Origin: Betaproteobacteria bacterium
GTDB taxonomy: Bacteria > Pseudomonadota > Gammaproteobacteria > Burkholderiales > Rhodocyclaceae
Assembly (NCBI GenBank): GCA_009779265.1
Contig: WREP01000008.1
Location: 1 to 64,000 of the forward strand
Reading direction: 5' to 3'
DNA: 64,000 nucleotides
The notes below the pieces were generated by a model. It ran no database searches, had not been told where the DNA came from, and worked only from the letters and a program-made list of their open reading frames with translations. The number at the start of each line of letters is the position of its first letter. The first letter of the stretch is position 1. A program made the position numbers and the translations under genes. Shown piece after piece: positions 42,502 through 52,627 of this stretch.

Positions 42502-42798
42502 CAGCCGGTCTCCGGGCGGCCTATCCCGCCGAGAACCAGCAACACACCGCGCAATATACTTTTGCATTCTCTAAAAATAGCCAATCCTAATACGCCTTAT
42601 CACAAAAACCACACAGCGATATTTTGATTTCGGCTTTTGAATATTGACCTGATTGATGAGTTGATCGAATGCCAGCTCAGTATAATCTGATGAACACGCT
42701 CAGGAAGCCAACTTCTGCAACACGGTTTTGGCCATGAATAGCGGACTGTGTATTTTATTTGCACATTTGTTCAAGATATCGCGCCTGCGCATGATTGA

Positions 42799-43692
42799 TC
42801 AAATTATTTGTTCGAGACCAACACTGTGACGGTGGAATCCAAGCTTAAGCGCGATCAGTCGTACCAGCATAGACGTTGCACGTTTAAACATCCGGTTTTT
42901 GACAAAAACCCTGACGCACCTAACGTAGAATCTGCTGTAGAAGACTGAAGAGTCAGCCGGCACATATTTGCGAGCCACCTGAAGTACGCGGTGGTAGTGA
43001 GCCTTAAGGTCACGTGACGCGCTGGTGTCCAGCACGCGCCGATGAAATACGATCGTGTCAATGAAAAAGAAACACTGACAGCGCTCTGCCAAGCGGCGGA
43101 AAATTCGAATATTAAAGGCCCAGTCATCAGCGATTAATGATTCATCGAAAGGTGCAAATCCGTCAAAGAATGATCGGCGCACCAAAAGAGCCTGGATGTA
43201 AAGCTGAGGAACTGTCGAAGTAATGATCTTGTCTATCTCCAGAGGATCACCATGTTCAAGCGACTCTCTCAATCGGCCAATATGCAGTCGATTAAGCAAC
43301 TGATCATTAGAAAAGTTTACGCCGTTGCCATAGACGAACTGGCAATCAGGCGTCGCATTGAGATAATCAATTTGTGCGTTGAATGCGTCTTCTGAAAAAA
43401 AATCATCTGAGCTCAAGAAGGCGATGTACTCTTTCGTGGATTGCTTTATCAAAAAATTAAGGTTTTTTGTTATGGCATAGACACCACGATGTTCCTCAAG
43501 AAACAGTCTCAATGTGACCCCCTGCGGAACAGACAAGGTACGCAGAATATCTTGTGTGCCATCAGTAGAGCCATCGTCAAGGATCAGCAGTTCAATATCA
43601 TCTACATACGAAAGCTGATGAATCACGCTTGCGATGGCATCGCGGATATACGGCGCGTGGTTAAAAGAAAGGATGAGAACACTTAAACTCAT
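42799..43692 (-). CDS. Glycosyltransferase family 2
   Basis: MSLSVLILSFNHAPYIRDAIASVIHQ...ELLILDDGSTDGTQDIL...AFLSSDDFFSED. Confidence 0.9.
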   Translation of the reverse strand: MSLSVLILSFNHAPYIRDAIASVIHQLSYVDDIELLILDDGSTDGTQDILRTLSVPQGVTLRLFLEEHRGVYAITKNLNFLIKQSTKEYIAFLSSDDFFSEDAFNAQIDYLNATPDCQFVYGNGVNFSNDQLLNRLHIGRLRESLEHGDPLEIDKIITSTVPQLYIQALLVRRSFFDGFAPFDESLIADDWAFNIRIFRRLAERCQCFFFIDTIVFHRRVLDTSASRDLKAHYHRVLQVARKYVPADSSVFYSRFYVRCVRVFVKNRMFKRATSMLVRLIALKLGFHRHSVGLEQII

Positions 43693-43754
43693 GAGGTTTC
43701 TACCCTGTTTTTACGGTCAATTGGACTATCAATTCTAAATCTGATCAAATTATT

Positions 43755-45230
43755 TTACTTCTTTACAGAAGAAATATTTTGAAATTTTCTTCTCAACCAG
43801 TTTTGCAAATTCAATAATTTTTCCAGCCTGCGCAGACTATATATACAAAATATTAATGTTATCGCAAACCCTGTGACATAACCAATGCTAGGCGACTTCT
43901 CCGCAATGAAAATTATTATCAAACCAGAAAACCACAAAGCCAACATAATTACCACATTGCGCTGCGTCGGTTTATAACAAATTATTCTTGACGAAACTAA
44001 TAGCACAATTCCGTATAAAACCAGATAGGCAATCCAGTAACTCACGCCAGCCATGGCTAAGCCCAATTTCTGAACCCCGAAAATCATTACCAAAAAATAG
44101 ATCGTATTCCATGTAAACTCTACGGCAATGTACAGCCCCCCACGTCCCTGCGCAAGAAATATGAAAGCTACTGGCCAAGTAGTCACCTTGAAAATATCTC
44201 CCAGCATTTGCCAGCGCAGGACATCAGCCGCTGGCACAAAATTTTCGGCATATAATAAATGAATGGCCCAAGGGGCAAATGCGATCATGCCGAGAATGAT
44301 GGGGCCAGCCAGCAACAAGGCCATTTCAGTCTGCGCGTTGACCAAATTTCTTACCTGCACATGGTCGTCGATGATAGCGGTGAGACGAGGGAAGTAATCG
44401 GTGCTGATCCCGCCAAGCACAAACCCGATATAACTCAGCGAGACAAACCATGCGGCCTGAAAGTAGCCGCTGGCATCCGAACCGAGTTCGCGCAAAATCA
44501 ACGTGCGCACGGCAAGCTGAACCAGCAAAGTGAACACACCTGCCAACATCACTGGAATACCAAGCTTGAGCATAGCCCGCCCCTGCTGGCGGATTGCAGA
44601 CCAGTCTCCAGGAACCTTTGCCCGTGGCAGACGGGCTGCATACAGTGCAGCAACTAAACTAGTAGCAGCCGGTGCGACCAGTACGAACCAGACTACGCCG
44701 GCTTCACCAATCCAATACACCAGCAATATACCCACGGCAGCGCCCAGGAAGGCACTGACAATATTGACACGCGCCAGATCACCAATGCGACGCAAGCCCT
44801 GTAGTAACGCGGTCTGCGAGCTGGCAATCAGAGTTAAAAGTACCCCTGCCCCCAGCCAGCCGATACTGGCAACATGGGTGATGTCACCAAAAACCCACTT
44901 CGCAACTGGTTCGCGTAACAACCACAGAAACACCATGCCCAAAAGACCAAGGGTCAGATTGCCCAGCCAGAGAGCGCGGCGCACAATAGTCAGGGTCTCA
45001 TCTTTGCCAGTGGAAACCGCTAACTGTCTCACCCCACTGCTATCCAACCCGCATCCGGCCAGCCTTGAGGCCAGCCCAACGATATTCTGGTAAAACCCCA
45101 TCAGGCCGACACCGGCCGGCCCCAACAACATTGCCAGAACTTTCACCTTGACGATGCCGATGACGACTGTGGCTACCGAAGCACCTCCAATAATGGCATT
45201 TGAGCGAAAGATCTGGCGGTGAGATGTCAT
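43755..45230 (-). CDS. O-antigen translocase (second Wzx flippase)
   Basis: Multi-TM ([60 protein letters not shown]), Wzx/WzxE-like. Confidence 0.87.
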   Translation of the reverse strand: MTSHRQIFRSNAIIGGASVATVVIGIVKVKVLAMLLGPAGVGLMGFYQNIVGLASRLAGCGLDSSGVRQLAVSTGKDETLTIVRRALWLGNLTLGLLGMVFLWLLREPVAKWVFGDITHVASIGWLGAGVLLTLIASSQTALLQGLRRIGDLARVNIVSAFLGAAVGILLVYWIGEAGVVWFVLVAPAATSLVAALYAARLPRAKVPGDWSAIRQQGRAMLKLGIPVMLAGVFTLLVQLAVRTLILRELGSDASGYFQAAWFVSLSYIGFVLGGISTDYFPRLTAIIDDHVQVRNLVNAQTEMALLLAGPIILGMIAFAPWAIHLLYAENFVPAADVLRWQMLGDIFKVTTWPVAFIFLAQGRGGLYIAVEFTWNTIYFLVMIFGVQKLGLAMAGVSYWIAYLVLYGIVLLVSSRIICYKPTQRNVVIMLALWFSGLIIIFIAEKSPSIGYVTGFAITLIFCIYSLRRLEKLLNLQNWLRRKFQNISSVKK

Positions 45231-46342
45231 GAACAGATAGCAGTCAGGATGGCGATAACCCGTTCCTGATCTTCAAAACAAAGGTGCGGTCCCATGGGCA
45301 AACTCAGCACTTTGTCTGCCAGCCTGGATGCGACCGGAAAATCTTCACACCCATTTAAATGGGCGTAAGCCTGCTGCCGGTGTGGCGGAATAGGATAGTG
45401 GATCAAAGTACCCACGTCAGCATCGGTAAAAGCCTTCTGTAGAGCATCACGCTTCATGTGCTGTACCACATACAGGTGCCACACCGGCCCTGCCCATTCG
45501 GGGACATGGGGAAGTGCCAACCCGCAGCTTGACAAACCCTGCTGGTAGCGCTGGGCCAATGCACTGCGCCTGGCGTTCCACTCGTCCAGATACACCAGCT
45601 TGACACGCAGGATGGCAGCCTGCAAAGGATCAAGCCGGCTGTTGCATCCCTTTATTTCATTGACATATTTTATGCGTGAACCGTAATTGCGAAGTACGCT
45701 GATTCGATCCGCAATATCAATATCGTTGGTTGTAATTGCTCCCCCATCTCCGAGTGCCCCCAGGTTTTTACCAGGGTAAAAGCTCCAGGCTACCACGTCT
45801 CCATGTGATCCAATGCGTCGGCCTTTGTAGCGTGCACCATGCGCTTGCGCAGCATCTTCCAATACGCGCAGCTTGTGCTTTCGCGCAATTGCCAGGATTG
45901 GATCCATATCCGCGGGTTGCCCATAGAGATGTACAGGCAGGATTACTTTTGTTCTCGGTGTAATGGCAGCTTCAATTCTAGATGCATCAATATTGCAGGT
46001 TCGTTCGTCAGGCTCAACCGGAACTGGCCTCGCGCCACACTGACTTACTGCAAGCCACGTAGCAATGTAGGTATTGCTTGGTACAATTACCTCATCCTCG
46101 GGGCCGACCTCAAGCGCTAGTAACGCCAAGTGCAGAGCATCTAGGCCGTTCGCCAAACCAACCGAATACTTGGCTTCACAATATGCAGCCCATTCCGATT
46201 CAAATTGCTCTACTTCTGGGCCAAGTACGTAATGACCGCTATCAAGTATTTTCGAAATTGCTTTGCCAATTTCTGATTCAAGTTCTAAATAGGCGGCACG
46301 CAAATCAAGGAACGGTATGTGCATTCTTAAGCTCGTGGTCAA
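45227..46342 (-). CDS. DegT/DnrJ/EryC1-family aminotransferase (FdtB-like)
   Basis: [40 protein letters not shown]...[44 protein letters not shown]; directly downstream of fdtA. Confidence 0.88.
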   Translation of the reverse strand: MTTSLRMHIPFLDLRAAYLELESEIGKAISKILDSGHYVLGPEVEQFESEWAAYCEAKYSVGLANGLDALHLALLALEVGPEDEVIVPSNTYIATWLAVSQCGARPVPVEPDERTCNIDASRIEAAITPRTKVILPVHLYGQPADMDPILAIARKHKLRVLEDAAQAHGARYKGRRIGSHGDVVAWSFYPGKNLGALGDGGAITTNDIDIADRISVLRNYGSRIKYVNEIKGCNSRLDPLQAAILRVKLVYLDEWNARRSALAQRYQQGLSSCGLALPHVPEWAGPVWHLYVVQHMKRDALQKAFTDADVGTLIHYPIPPHRQQAYAHLNGCEDFPVASRLADKVLSLPMGPHLCFEDQERVIAILTAICS

Positions 46343-46380
46343 ATATCTAATTTTGCAGTTTGCTTATCTGAACAAGGTAT

Positions 46381-47088
46381 TTATCGAGTCCATTCAACAC
46401 CCACTTTCTTAACCCTTGCCGGAACACCTGCTATCAATGCGTTATTTAAGAACTCACCTCTTCCGACTAAGGATTTCGCACCAACTATGCAACCCGAAGG
46501 AATATTTGCCCCTTTAATGATAGATACTCCGTGTGAAATCCAAACATTGTCGCCAATAACTACAGGAGAGTTTCGTGGTACATCAATTATCTCATGCCAG
46601 TCAGAGTCAGTGATAGAAACATCCCATGCAATTATGCAGTCTGATCCAATCTCTATAGAGTTCTCAACCATAATTCTACTATCACATGTAATACCACTGG
46701 CAGTTGATGCAACCTGCCCCTTTATTCTAAGGACTGCATTTCTGTTGAGAAATATATGAACACCTGGGCCAATTTCAAAATTACCGTAAACAACAAAGCT
46801 AGACTCATCTCTAAGATGAATCGAACTTTCAGCATTATATCCAATATAGGGATTGACTTTCAACATTCCAAAAATCTGCACCCTCGCTTTACTACTTCGA
46901 AAAATATTTAATCGCTGACCGGCACCCAAACAAACTTTGACAGGAAAGAGTCTGCCTGTTAATTTTCTAGTGGCATTTATGCTTCTAAAAAAGGCAATCA
47001 CAAACAGACAAGGGTTCCTATATATACTGACCAATAGCCAATACAAAAAAGAATCACGCGGAACATGGGCTCGAAAAAATTCTTTCAT
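46381..47088 (-). CDS. Left-handed beta-helix acyltransferase
   Basis: Hexapeptide repeats (PVVIGDNVWISHGVSIIKGANIPSGCIVGAKSLVGRGEFLNNALIAGVPARVKKVGVEW). Confidence 0.85.
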   Translation of the reverse strand: MKEFFRAHVPRDSFLYWLLVSIYRNPCLFVIAFFRSINATRKLTGRLFPVKVCLGAGQRLNIFRSSKARVQIFGMLKVNPYIGYNAESSIHLRDESSFVVYGNFEIGPGVHIFLNRNAVLRIKGQVASTASGITCDSRIMVENSIEIGSDCIIAWDVSITDSDWHEIIDVPRNSPVVIGDNVWISHGVSIIKGANIPSGCIVGAKSLVGRGEFLNNALIAGVPARVKKVGVEWTR

Positions 47089-47494
47089 TTTTCAACTGTG
47101 CATCCATGAATTTAGTGTAGTCACGAAAATAATCTGCTTCGTCATATTTATTTGATGCGAGTACCAGACATACAGACCCTGAAGAAAAATTGTCAAGTTC
47201 ACGCCATATCATTGGACAAACATACAGCCCGTTGTAAGATCTGTTAAGATGAAACCGTTTCTTCACACATCCATCATCTAAAACCACATCAAAACTCCCC
47301 GACATTGCAATGATGAACTGATGAAGTGCTTTATGCGCGTGCCCACCGCGCTCTGCGCCACCCGGCACATCGTACAGATAATAGACGCGCTGTATATCGA
47401 AAGGAATATGTTGCCCGCCTTCTATGAAAGAGAGATTTCCACGGCAATCGTGGATTATGGGGAGGCCAATGATCTTGCAGTTACTAATGCTCAT
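47054..47494 (-). CDS. FdtA/QdtA-like dTDP-6-deoxy-3,4-keto-hexulose isomerase
   Basis: Cupin: IHDCRGNLSFIEGGQHIPFDIQRVYYLYDVPGGAERGGHAHKALHQFIIAMSGSFDVVLDDG. Confidence 0.9.
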   Translation of the reverse strand: MSISNCKIIGLPIIHDCRGNLSFIEGGQHIPFDIQRVYYLYDVPGGAERGGHAHKALHQFIIAMSGSFDVVLDDGCVKKRFHLNRSYNGLYVCPMIWRELDNFSSGSVCLVLASNKYDEADYFRDYTKFMDAQLKNERIFSSPCSA

Positions 47495-48162
47495 AAGAAC
47501 TCCACGCGGACGCTGCCTTCCAAAAAGCAACTATACCGCTTGCGAGAGGTCAGTATCGCATCATTATCCAATTCGTAGAAATAATCTATTTCCGTTTCGG
47601 ATACCCTCTTGGCACCAAACCGCTCATGAAACTGCCAAACCCGTTCGTTCCCCTTACGTACGTCGAAATGAGCCGCTGTGAATCCCAAGTGATCCGTCGC
47701 GTAGGCATAAAGCATCAGCACTGATTCCATTGCTGCATGACTCGGACGGCCATTCTTGAGTATCCAAGAGCCCCAGCAAAAACTGTCTCCCTGCGGATCG
47801 TATAGACGTATGGTGCCGATAGGATCGTCCTGATTCATAATAATGAAATAGGCTTGATCTTCTGCCTTGGCATAGCACTCCATCCATGCTTGCTGGTCGG
47901 CCAACTTGCCACTCACGAAGCTGAGGTATCGTGATTTCTCACGGTCAGTACGCAACGACAGGATGAATTCCGCATCCGCAACCGTTGCATTGCGAAAAAA
48001 TAGTGATTTACCCACTACACGCGCCGCTTTGCGAATGATCATGGAACCTTCGGGTTTAAAGGGGGCAATGTGGTTGACATAGGTTTCCGGACTTATTATT
48101 AAAACAGAAGTGATCTGACGGCAGACAGTTTGGCTATAGCGCTCATAAACGGCACTCGACAT
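47491..48162 (-). CDS. GNAT-family N-acetyltransferase
   Basis: RNATVADAEFILSLRTDREKSRYLSF...GTIRLYDPQGDSFCWGSWILKNG...HFDVRKGNERVWQFHERFGAKRV. The true start may be 48042 (MIIRKAARVVG). Confidence 0.8.
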   Translation of the reverse strand: MSSAVYERYSQTVCRQITSVLIISPETYVNHIAPFKPEGSMIIRKAARVVGKSLFFRNATVADAEFILSLRTDREKSRYLSFVSGKLADQQAWMECYAKAEDQAYFIIMNQDDPIGTIRLYDPQGDSFCWGSWILKNGRPSHAAMESVLMLYAYATDHLGFTAAHFDVRKGNERVWQFHERFGAKRVSETEIDYFYELDNDAILTSRKRYSCFLEGSVRVEFL

Positions 48163-48174
48163 CAGTAGCCATGC

Positions 48175-49449
48175 TTACAACCTCAAATCCGACTCACCGC
48201 CAGCCAGCACGTACTTGAGGTCATACAATACCGCGCCAGCCTTGCCCAATGCCCGGATGCCCGCCGCGCCCATTTCCTTGAACTGCCTGTGCGCCACGGC
48301 AAGGACGATGGCGTCGTAGGCGCCGTCGTGCGGCTTGGCGATTGGCGTGATGCCGTATTCGTGCTGCGCTTCTTCGGTGCTCACCCAAGGATCATAAACA
48401 TCCACCTGGCAGTTGTAGTCCTTGAGTTCCCGGACAATATCGACGACGCGGGTGTTGCGCAGGTCGGGGCAGTTTTCCTTGAAGGTGAGGCCCATGACCA
48501 GCACTTTGGCGCCTTCGACATGGAGGCGTTTTTTGGTCATGGCTTTGACCAGTTGCGCGACCACGTAGGCGCCCATGCTGTCGTTCAGGCGCCGCCCGGC
48601 GAGGATGATTTCGGGGTGGTAGCCGATGGCTTGCGCCTTGTGCGTGAGGTAGTACGGGTCGACGCCGATGCAGTGCCCGCCCACCAAACCCGGGCGGAAG
48701 GGCAGGAAATTCCATTTGCTGCCGGCGGCCTTGAGCACGGCTTCGGTGTCGATGCCCATTTTGTTGAAGATGAGCGCCAGTTCGTTGATAAGCGCAATGT
48801 TGAGGTCGCGCTGGGTGTTTTCGATCACCTTGGCGGCCTCGGCCACCTTGATGCTTTCGGCCTTGTGGGTGCCGACGGTGATGATCTGGTTGTAGAGCGC
48901 ATCGACCAGATCGGCGATTTCCGGCGTGGAGCCGGAGGTGACTTTTTTGATGGTGGTGACGCGGTGTTCCTTGTCGCCGGGATTGATGCGCTCGGGGCTG
49001 TAGCCGCAATAAAAATCCCGGTTAAATTTGAGGCCGGAATGTTTTTCCAGCACCGGCACGCAATCTTCTTCCGTGCAGCCAGGGTAGACGGTGGATTCGT
49101 AGATAACGATGTCGCCCTTTTTGAGCACCTTGCCGACGGTTTCGCTGGCCTTGATCAAGGGCGTGAGGTCGGGGCGCTTGTATTCGTCGATGGGTGTAGG
49201 CACGGTGACGATGTAGCAATTGCAGGCGCGCAGGTCGTCGAGCTTGGTGGTGCAGCGCAGTTGCTTCGCCGCCGCCAGTTCTTCCGGCGTCGTTTCCAGA
49301 GTGAAGTCATTGCCCGCTTTCAGTTCATCGACACGGCGCGGGTTGATGTCGAAGCCGACGACGGACCGCTGGCGCCCAAATTCGACGGCCAGCGGCAGCC
49401 CCACATAACCCAGCCCGATGACGGCAAGCTTGACGTCTTGCAGTTTCAT
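48175..49449 (-). CDS. tviB: UDP-N-acetylhexosamine 6-dehydrogenase (TviB/WbpO-like)
   Basis: [88 protein letters not shown]. Confidence 0.9.
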   Translation of the reverse strand: MKLQDVKLAVIGLGYVGLPLAVEFGRQRSVVGFDINPRRVDELKAGNDFTLETTPEELAAAKQLRCTTKLDDLRACNCYIVTVPTPIDEYKRPDLTPLIKASETVGKVLKKGDIVIYESTVYPGCTEEDCVPVLEKHSGLKFNRDFYCGYSPERINPGDKEHRVTTIKKVTSGSTPEIADLVDALYNQIITVGTHKAESIKVAEAAKVIENTQRDLNIALINELALIFNKMGIDTEAVLKAAGSKWNFLPFRPGLVGGHCIGVDPYYLTHKAQAIGYHPEIILAGRRLNDSMGAYVVAQLVKAMTKKRLHVEGAKVLVMGLTFKENCPDLRNTRVVDIVRELKDYNCQVDVYDPWVSTEEAQHEYGITPIAKPHDGAYDAIVLAVAHRQFKEMGAAGIRALGKAGAVLYDLKYVLAGGESDLRL

Positions 49450-49469
49450 TTCACCCCTTTGTATTGTTC

Positions 49470-50009
49470 TCACACACCCGATGAGCCAAGATTTTCGCCC
49501 GCGCCATCCTTGGCGGATAATACCGGATTCATACCGGGCCAGGCTATAGCCAGCGTCGGATCGTCCCAGCGGATGCAGCGCTCCAGTTCCGGCGCGTAGT
49601 AGTCGGTTGTTTTGTATAGGAATTCTGCGGTGTCGCTCAACGTCAAAAAGCCGTGCGCGAAGCCTGGCGGAATCCAGAAATGTTTTTTGTTTTCGGCGGA
49701 AAGCAGCTCGCCGACCCAGCGCCCGAAAGTCGGCGAATCCCGGCGGATGTCGACGGCCACGTCGAACACTGCCCCCTGGATGACCCGCACCAGCTTGCCT
49801 TGCGCCTTGGGCGGCAGTTGATAGTGCAGTCCGCGCAGGACGTTTTTCGCGCTTTTGGAGTGATTGTCCTGCACGAAAACGACCTCGCGGCCAACAGCCT
49901 CGTTGAAGGCCCGCTGGTTGAAGCTCTCGAAGAAAAAGCCGCGCTCGTCGCCAAAAACCTTGGGTTCGATGAGCAGCACGTCGGGGATGGCGGTAGGCGT
50001 CACTCGCAT
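49470..50009 (-). CDS. rmlC: dTDP-4-dehydrorhamnose 3,5-epimerase
   Basis: [35 protein letters not shown]...[21 protein letters not shown]. Confidence 0.95.
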   Translation of the reverse strand: MRVTPTAIPDVLLIEPKVFGDERGFFFESFNQRAFNEAVGREVVFVQDNHSKSAKNVLRGLHYQLPPKAQGKLVRVIQGAVFDVAVDIRRDSPTFGRWVGELLSAENKKHFWIPPGFAHGFLTLSDTAEFLYKTTDYYAPELERCIRWDDPTLAIAWPGMNPVLSAKDGAGENLGSSGV

Positions 50010-50893
50010 CAGAACACCCGTTCCTGGAGCATGTCGAGCAAATACTGGCCGTAGGGATTTTTCCGCATCGGCTGGGCCAGGCATTCGAGTTGCGCGGCGT
50101 CGATCCAGCCCTTGCGGTAGGCGATTTCTTCCGGGCAGGCGATTTTCAGGCCCTGACGTTTTTCGATGGTGGCGATGAACTGGCCGGCGTCGAGCAGGCT
50201 TTCGTGGGTGCCGGTGTCGAGCCAGGCGTGGCCGCGCCCCATGACCTGCACGTTGAGTTGGCCGCGTTCGAGGTAGATGCGGTTGACGTCGGTAATTTCC
50301 AGTTCGCCGCGGGCCGATGGCTTGAGCTTACGGGCAATGTCGACAACCTGGCTGTCGTAGAAATAGAGGCCGGTGACGGCGTAATTGGATTTCGGCCGTG
50401 GCGGTTTTTCTTCGAGGCTGATAGCCTGCCCGGCGGCATCGAATTCAACGACGCCGTAACGCTCGGGATCTTGCACGTGGTAAGCGAAAACGGTGGCGCC
50501 GGCCTGCCGCCCGTTGGCAAGCGCCAGATCGTGGGCGAATTCGTGGCCGTAGAAAATGTTGTCGCCGAGCACCAGAGCGCTGTCGCCCTGACCGACGAAA
50601 TCGGCGCCGATGATGAAAGCCTGGGCCAGCCCGTCCGGGCTTTCTTGCACCGCGTAGCGCAGATTAATGCCCCACTGGCCGCCGTCGCCGAGCAGTTGGG
50701 CAAAACGCGGCGTGTCCTGCGGCGTCGAGATGATGAGGATGTCGCGGAGTCCGGCCAGCATCAGCGTGCTCAGCGGGTAGTAGATCATCGGCTTATCGTG
50801 GATCGGCAGCAGTTGCTTGGAAACGGCCAGCGTCACCGGGTAAAGCCGGGTGCCGGAACCGCCGGCGAGGATGATGCCTTTGCGTGAGGTCAT
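50009..50893 (-). CDS. rmlA: Glucose-1-phosphate thymidylyltransferase
   Basis: [54 protein letters not shown]. Confidence 0.96.
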   Translation of the reverse strand: MTSRKGIILAGGSGTRLYPVTLAVSKQLLPIHDKPMIYYPLSTLMLAGLRDILIISTPQDTPRFAQLLGDGGQWGINLRYAVQESPDGLAQAFIIGADFVGQGDSALVLGDNIFYGHEFAHDLALANGRQAGATVFAYHVQDPERYGVVEFDAAGQAISLEEKPPRPKSNYAVTGLYFYDSQVVDIARKLKPSARGELEITDVNRIYLERGQLNVQVMGRGHAWLDTGTHESLLDAGQFIATIEKRQGLKIACPEEIAYRKGWIDAAQLECLAQPMRKNPYGQYLLDMLQERVF

Positions 50894-50962
50894 GGTTTGA
50901 GGCCGATAAAATTCATGAAATTGCAATCAGTGGGTTTGCCAAGGGTTGACTTGAATCAGGCC

Positions 50963-51045
50963 GTAGGCTGGGATGTAGCGCAGCGCAATCCCAGCAATTG
51001 ACCGGCCACGATGCTGGGATTCCACTTCGTTCCATCCCAGCCTAC
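50963..51045. repeat. Imperfect long inverted repeat (GTAGGCTGGGATG...CATCCCAGCCTAC)
   Basis: GTAGGCTGGGATGTAGCGCAGCGCAATCCCAGCA pairs with TGCTGGGATTCCACTTCGTTCCATCCCAGCCTAC; between rmlB and rmlA. Confidence 0.85.
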
Positions 51046-51061
51046 GCCGCTACCCCTCACC

Positions 51062-52153
51062 CTAACCCTCTCCCCGCAAGCGGGGCGAGGGGACAAAGTT
51101 ATCGTACTGTTTGCCCACCCACTCGCGGTAAGCGCCGCTGGTGACGTTGGCGACCCAATCCGGGTGGTCGAGGTACCAGCGCACCGTTTTGCGGATGCCG
51201 CTTTCAAAGGTTTCGGCGGGTTTCCAGCCCAGCTCGCGCTCGATTTTGCCGGCGTCGATGGCGTAGCGGCGGTCGTGGCCGGGGCGGTCGGTGACGAAGA
51301 CGATCTGCTCGCGGTAGGAGCGGCCGTCGGCGCGCGGGCTGAGTTCGTCGAGCATGGCGCACAGGGTATGCACGACTTCCAGATTCGGCTTCTCGTTCCA
51401 GCCGCCGATGTTGTACGTCTCGCCCGGCTGGCCGGCGGCCAGCACCCGGCGGATGGCGGCGCAGTGGTCGGCGACGTACAGCCAGTCGCGGATTTGCTGG
51501 CCGTCGCCGTAGATGGGCAGCGGCTTGCCGGCCAGCGCGTTGTGGATGATGAGCGGAATCAGCTTTTCCGGGAAATGGTAGGGACCGTAATTGTTCGAGC
51601 AATTGGTGGTCAGCACCGGCAGGCCGTAGGTGTGATGGTAGGCGCGCGCCAGATGGTCGCTCGCCGCCTTGCTCGCCGAGTAGGGGCTGTTCGGCTCGTA
51701 GCGGTGGTTTTCGCTGAAAGCCGGATCGTCCTTGGCGAGCGAGCCGTACACCTCGTCGGTGGAAACGTGCAGGAAGCGAAAAGCGGCCTTTTCGCCCGCG
51801 CCCAGCCCGCCCCAATAAGCGCGCACCGCTTCGAGCAGGCGGAAAGTGCCGACGATGTTGGTCTGGATGAAATCCTCGGGGCCGTGGATGCTGCGGTCGA
51901 CATGCGATTCGGCGGCAAAATTGACGATGGCCCGCGGCTGGTACTGGCGCAGCAAACGCTCAATCAGTTCGCCATCACCGATATCGCCATGCACGAAAAT
52001 ATGACGCGCATCGCCGCGCAGGCTGGCGAGATTTTCCAGATTGCCAGCGTAAGTCAGCGCGTCGAGATTGACGACCGCCTCATCGCCCGCAGCCAGCCAG
52101 TCCAGTACAAAGTTGCTGCCGATAAAGCCGGCGCCGCCGGTAACGAGGATCAT
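51062..52153 (-). CDS. rmlB: dTDP-glucose 4,6-dehydratase
   Basis: [42 protein letters not shown]...[22 protein letters not shown]. The C-terminus extends into a palindrome (SPRLRGEG). Confidence 0.96.
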   Translation of the reverse strand: MILVTGGAGFIGSNFVLDWLAAGDEAVVNLDALTYAGNLENLASLRGDARHIFVHGDIGDGELIERLLRQYQPRAIVNFAAESHVDRSIHGPEDFIQTNIVGTFRLLEAVRAYWGGLGAGEKAAFRFLHVSTDEVYGSLAKDDPAFSENHRYEPNSPYSASKAASDHLARAYHHTYGLPVLTTNCSNNYGPYHFPEKLIPLIIHNALAGKPLPIYGDGQQIRDWLYVADHCAAIRRVLAAGQPGETYNIGGWNEKPNLEVVHTLCAMLDELSPRADGRSYREQIVFVTDRPGHDRRYAIDAGKIERELGWKPAETFESGIRKTVRWYLDHPDWVANVTSGAYREWVGKQYDNFVPSPRLRGEG

Positions 52154-52201
52154 GCCCGCTCTCTGCCTTGAGAAAATTTATCATTTTACCACCTCTGGCA
52201 A

Positions 52202-52542
52202 TCATTCCTCACGAATACGCAAAAAACTGGCGAAACGCGGCAATCCGCCGGCTGTCAGGTCGCGGTAGCGATAGGTGATCGTGCTGCCGACGGGCGGCGG
52301 ATCGCGCCGCTGGGCATCGGTGAAGCCGCTGCCCAGCCGGAATTCGCGCTCATCCGGCCGCTGCGAAAGCGCAAGTCGCGGCCATCCCAAACCACCCGCA
52401 CGCCATCGAGCTTTTCGCTAACCAGGTATTGCGCGACATCGACATCGCCGCGATAGACGTTGGCGAGCAGGATGTCGGGCGGATCAGCCAGTAGAGGCAA
52501 TGCCAAGGCCAGGCCGATGAGCAGGGCAATCCGTCGGCGCAT
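52202..52542 (-). pseudogene. Internally deleted periplasmic ATP-dependent DNA ligase (Lig E-like)
   Basis: Signal peptide plus LLANVYRGDVDVAQYLVSEKLDGVRVVWDGRDLRFRSGR in one frame, then EFRLGSGFTDAQRRDPPPVGSTITYRYRDLTAGGLPRFASFLRIREE in another. The central ligase core is missing. Confidence 0.8.
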
Positions 52543-52552
52543 GGCTATCGTC

Positions 52553-52627
52553 CGTCATTCCCGCGCAGGCGGGAATCCAGTGTCCCCCTCCCCGCGCTTG
52601 CTGGATTCCCGCCTGCGCGGGAATGAC
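52553..52627. repeat. dRS3-like inverted repeat pair (ATTCCCGCGCAGGCGGGAAT...ATTCCCGCCTGCGCGGGAAT)
   Basis: GTCATTCCCGCGCAGGCGGGAATCCAG (52554-) pairs with CTGGATTCCCGCCTGCGCGGGAATGAC (52601-52627). Confidence 0.9.
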
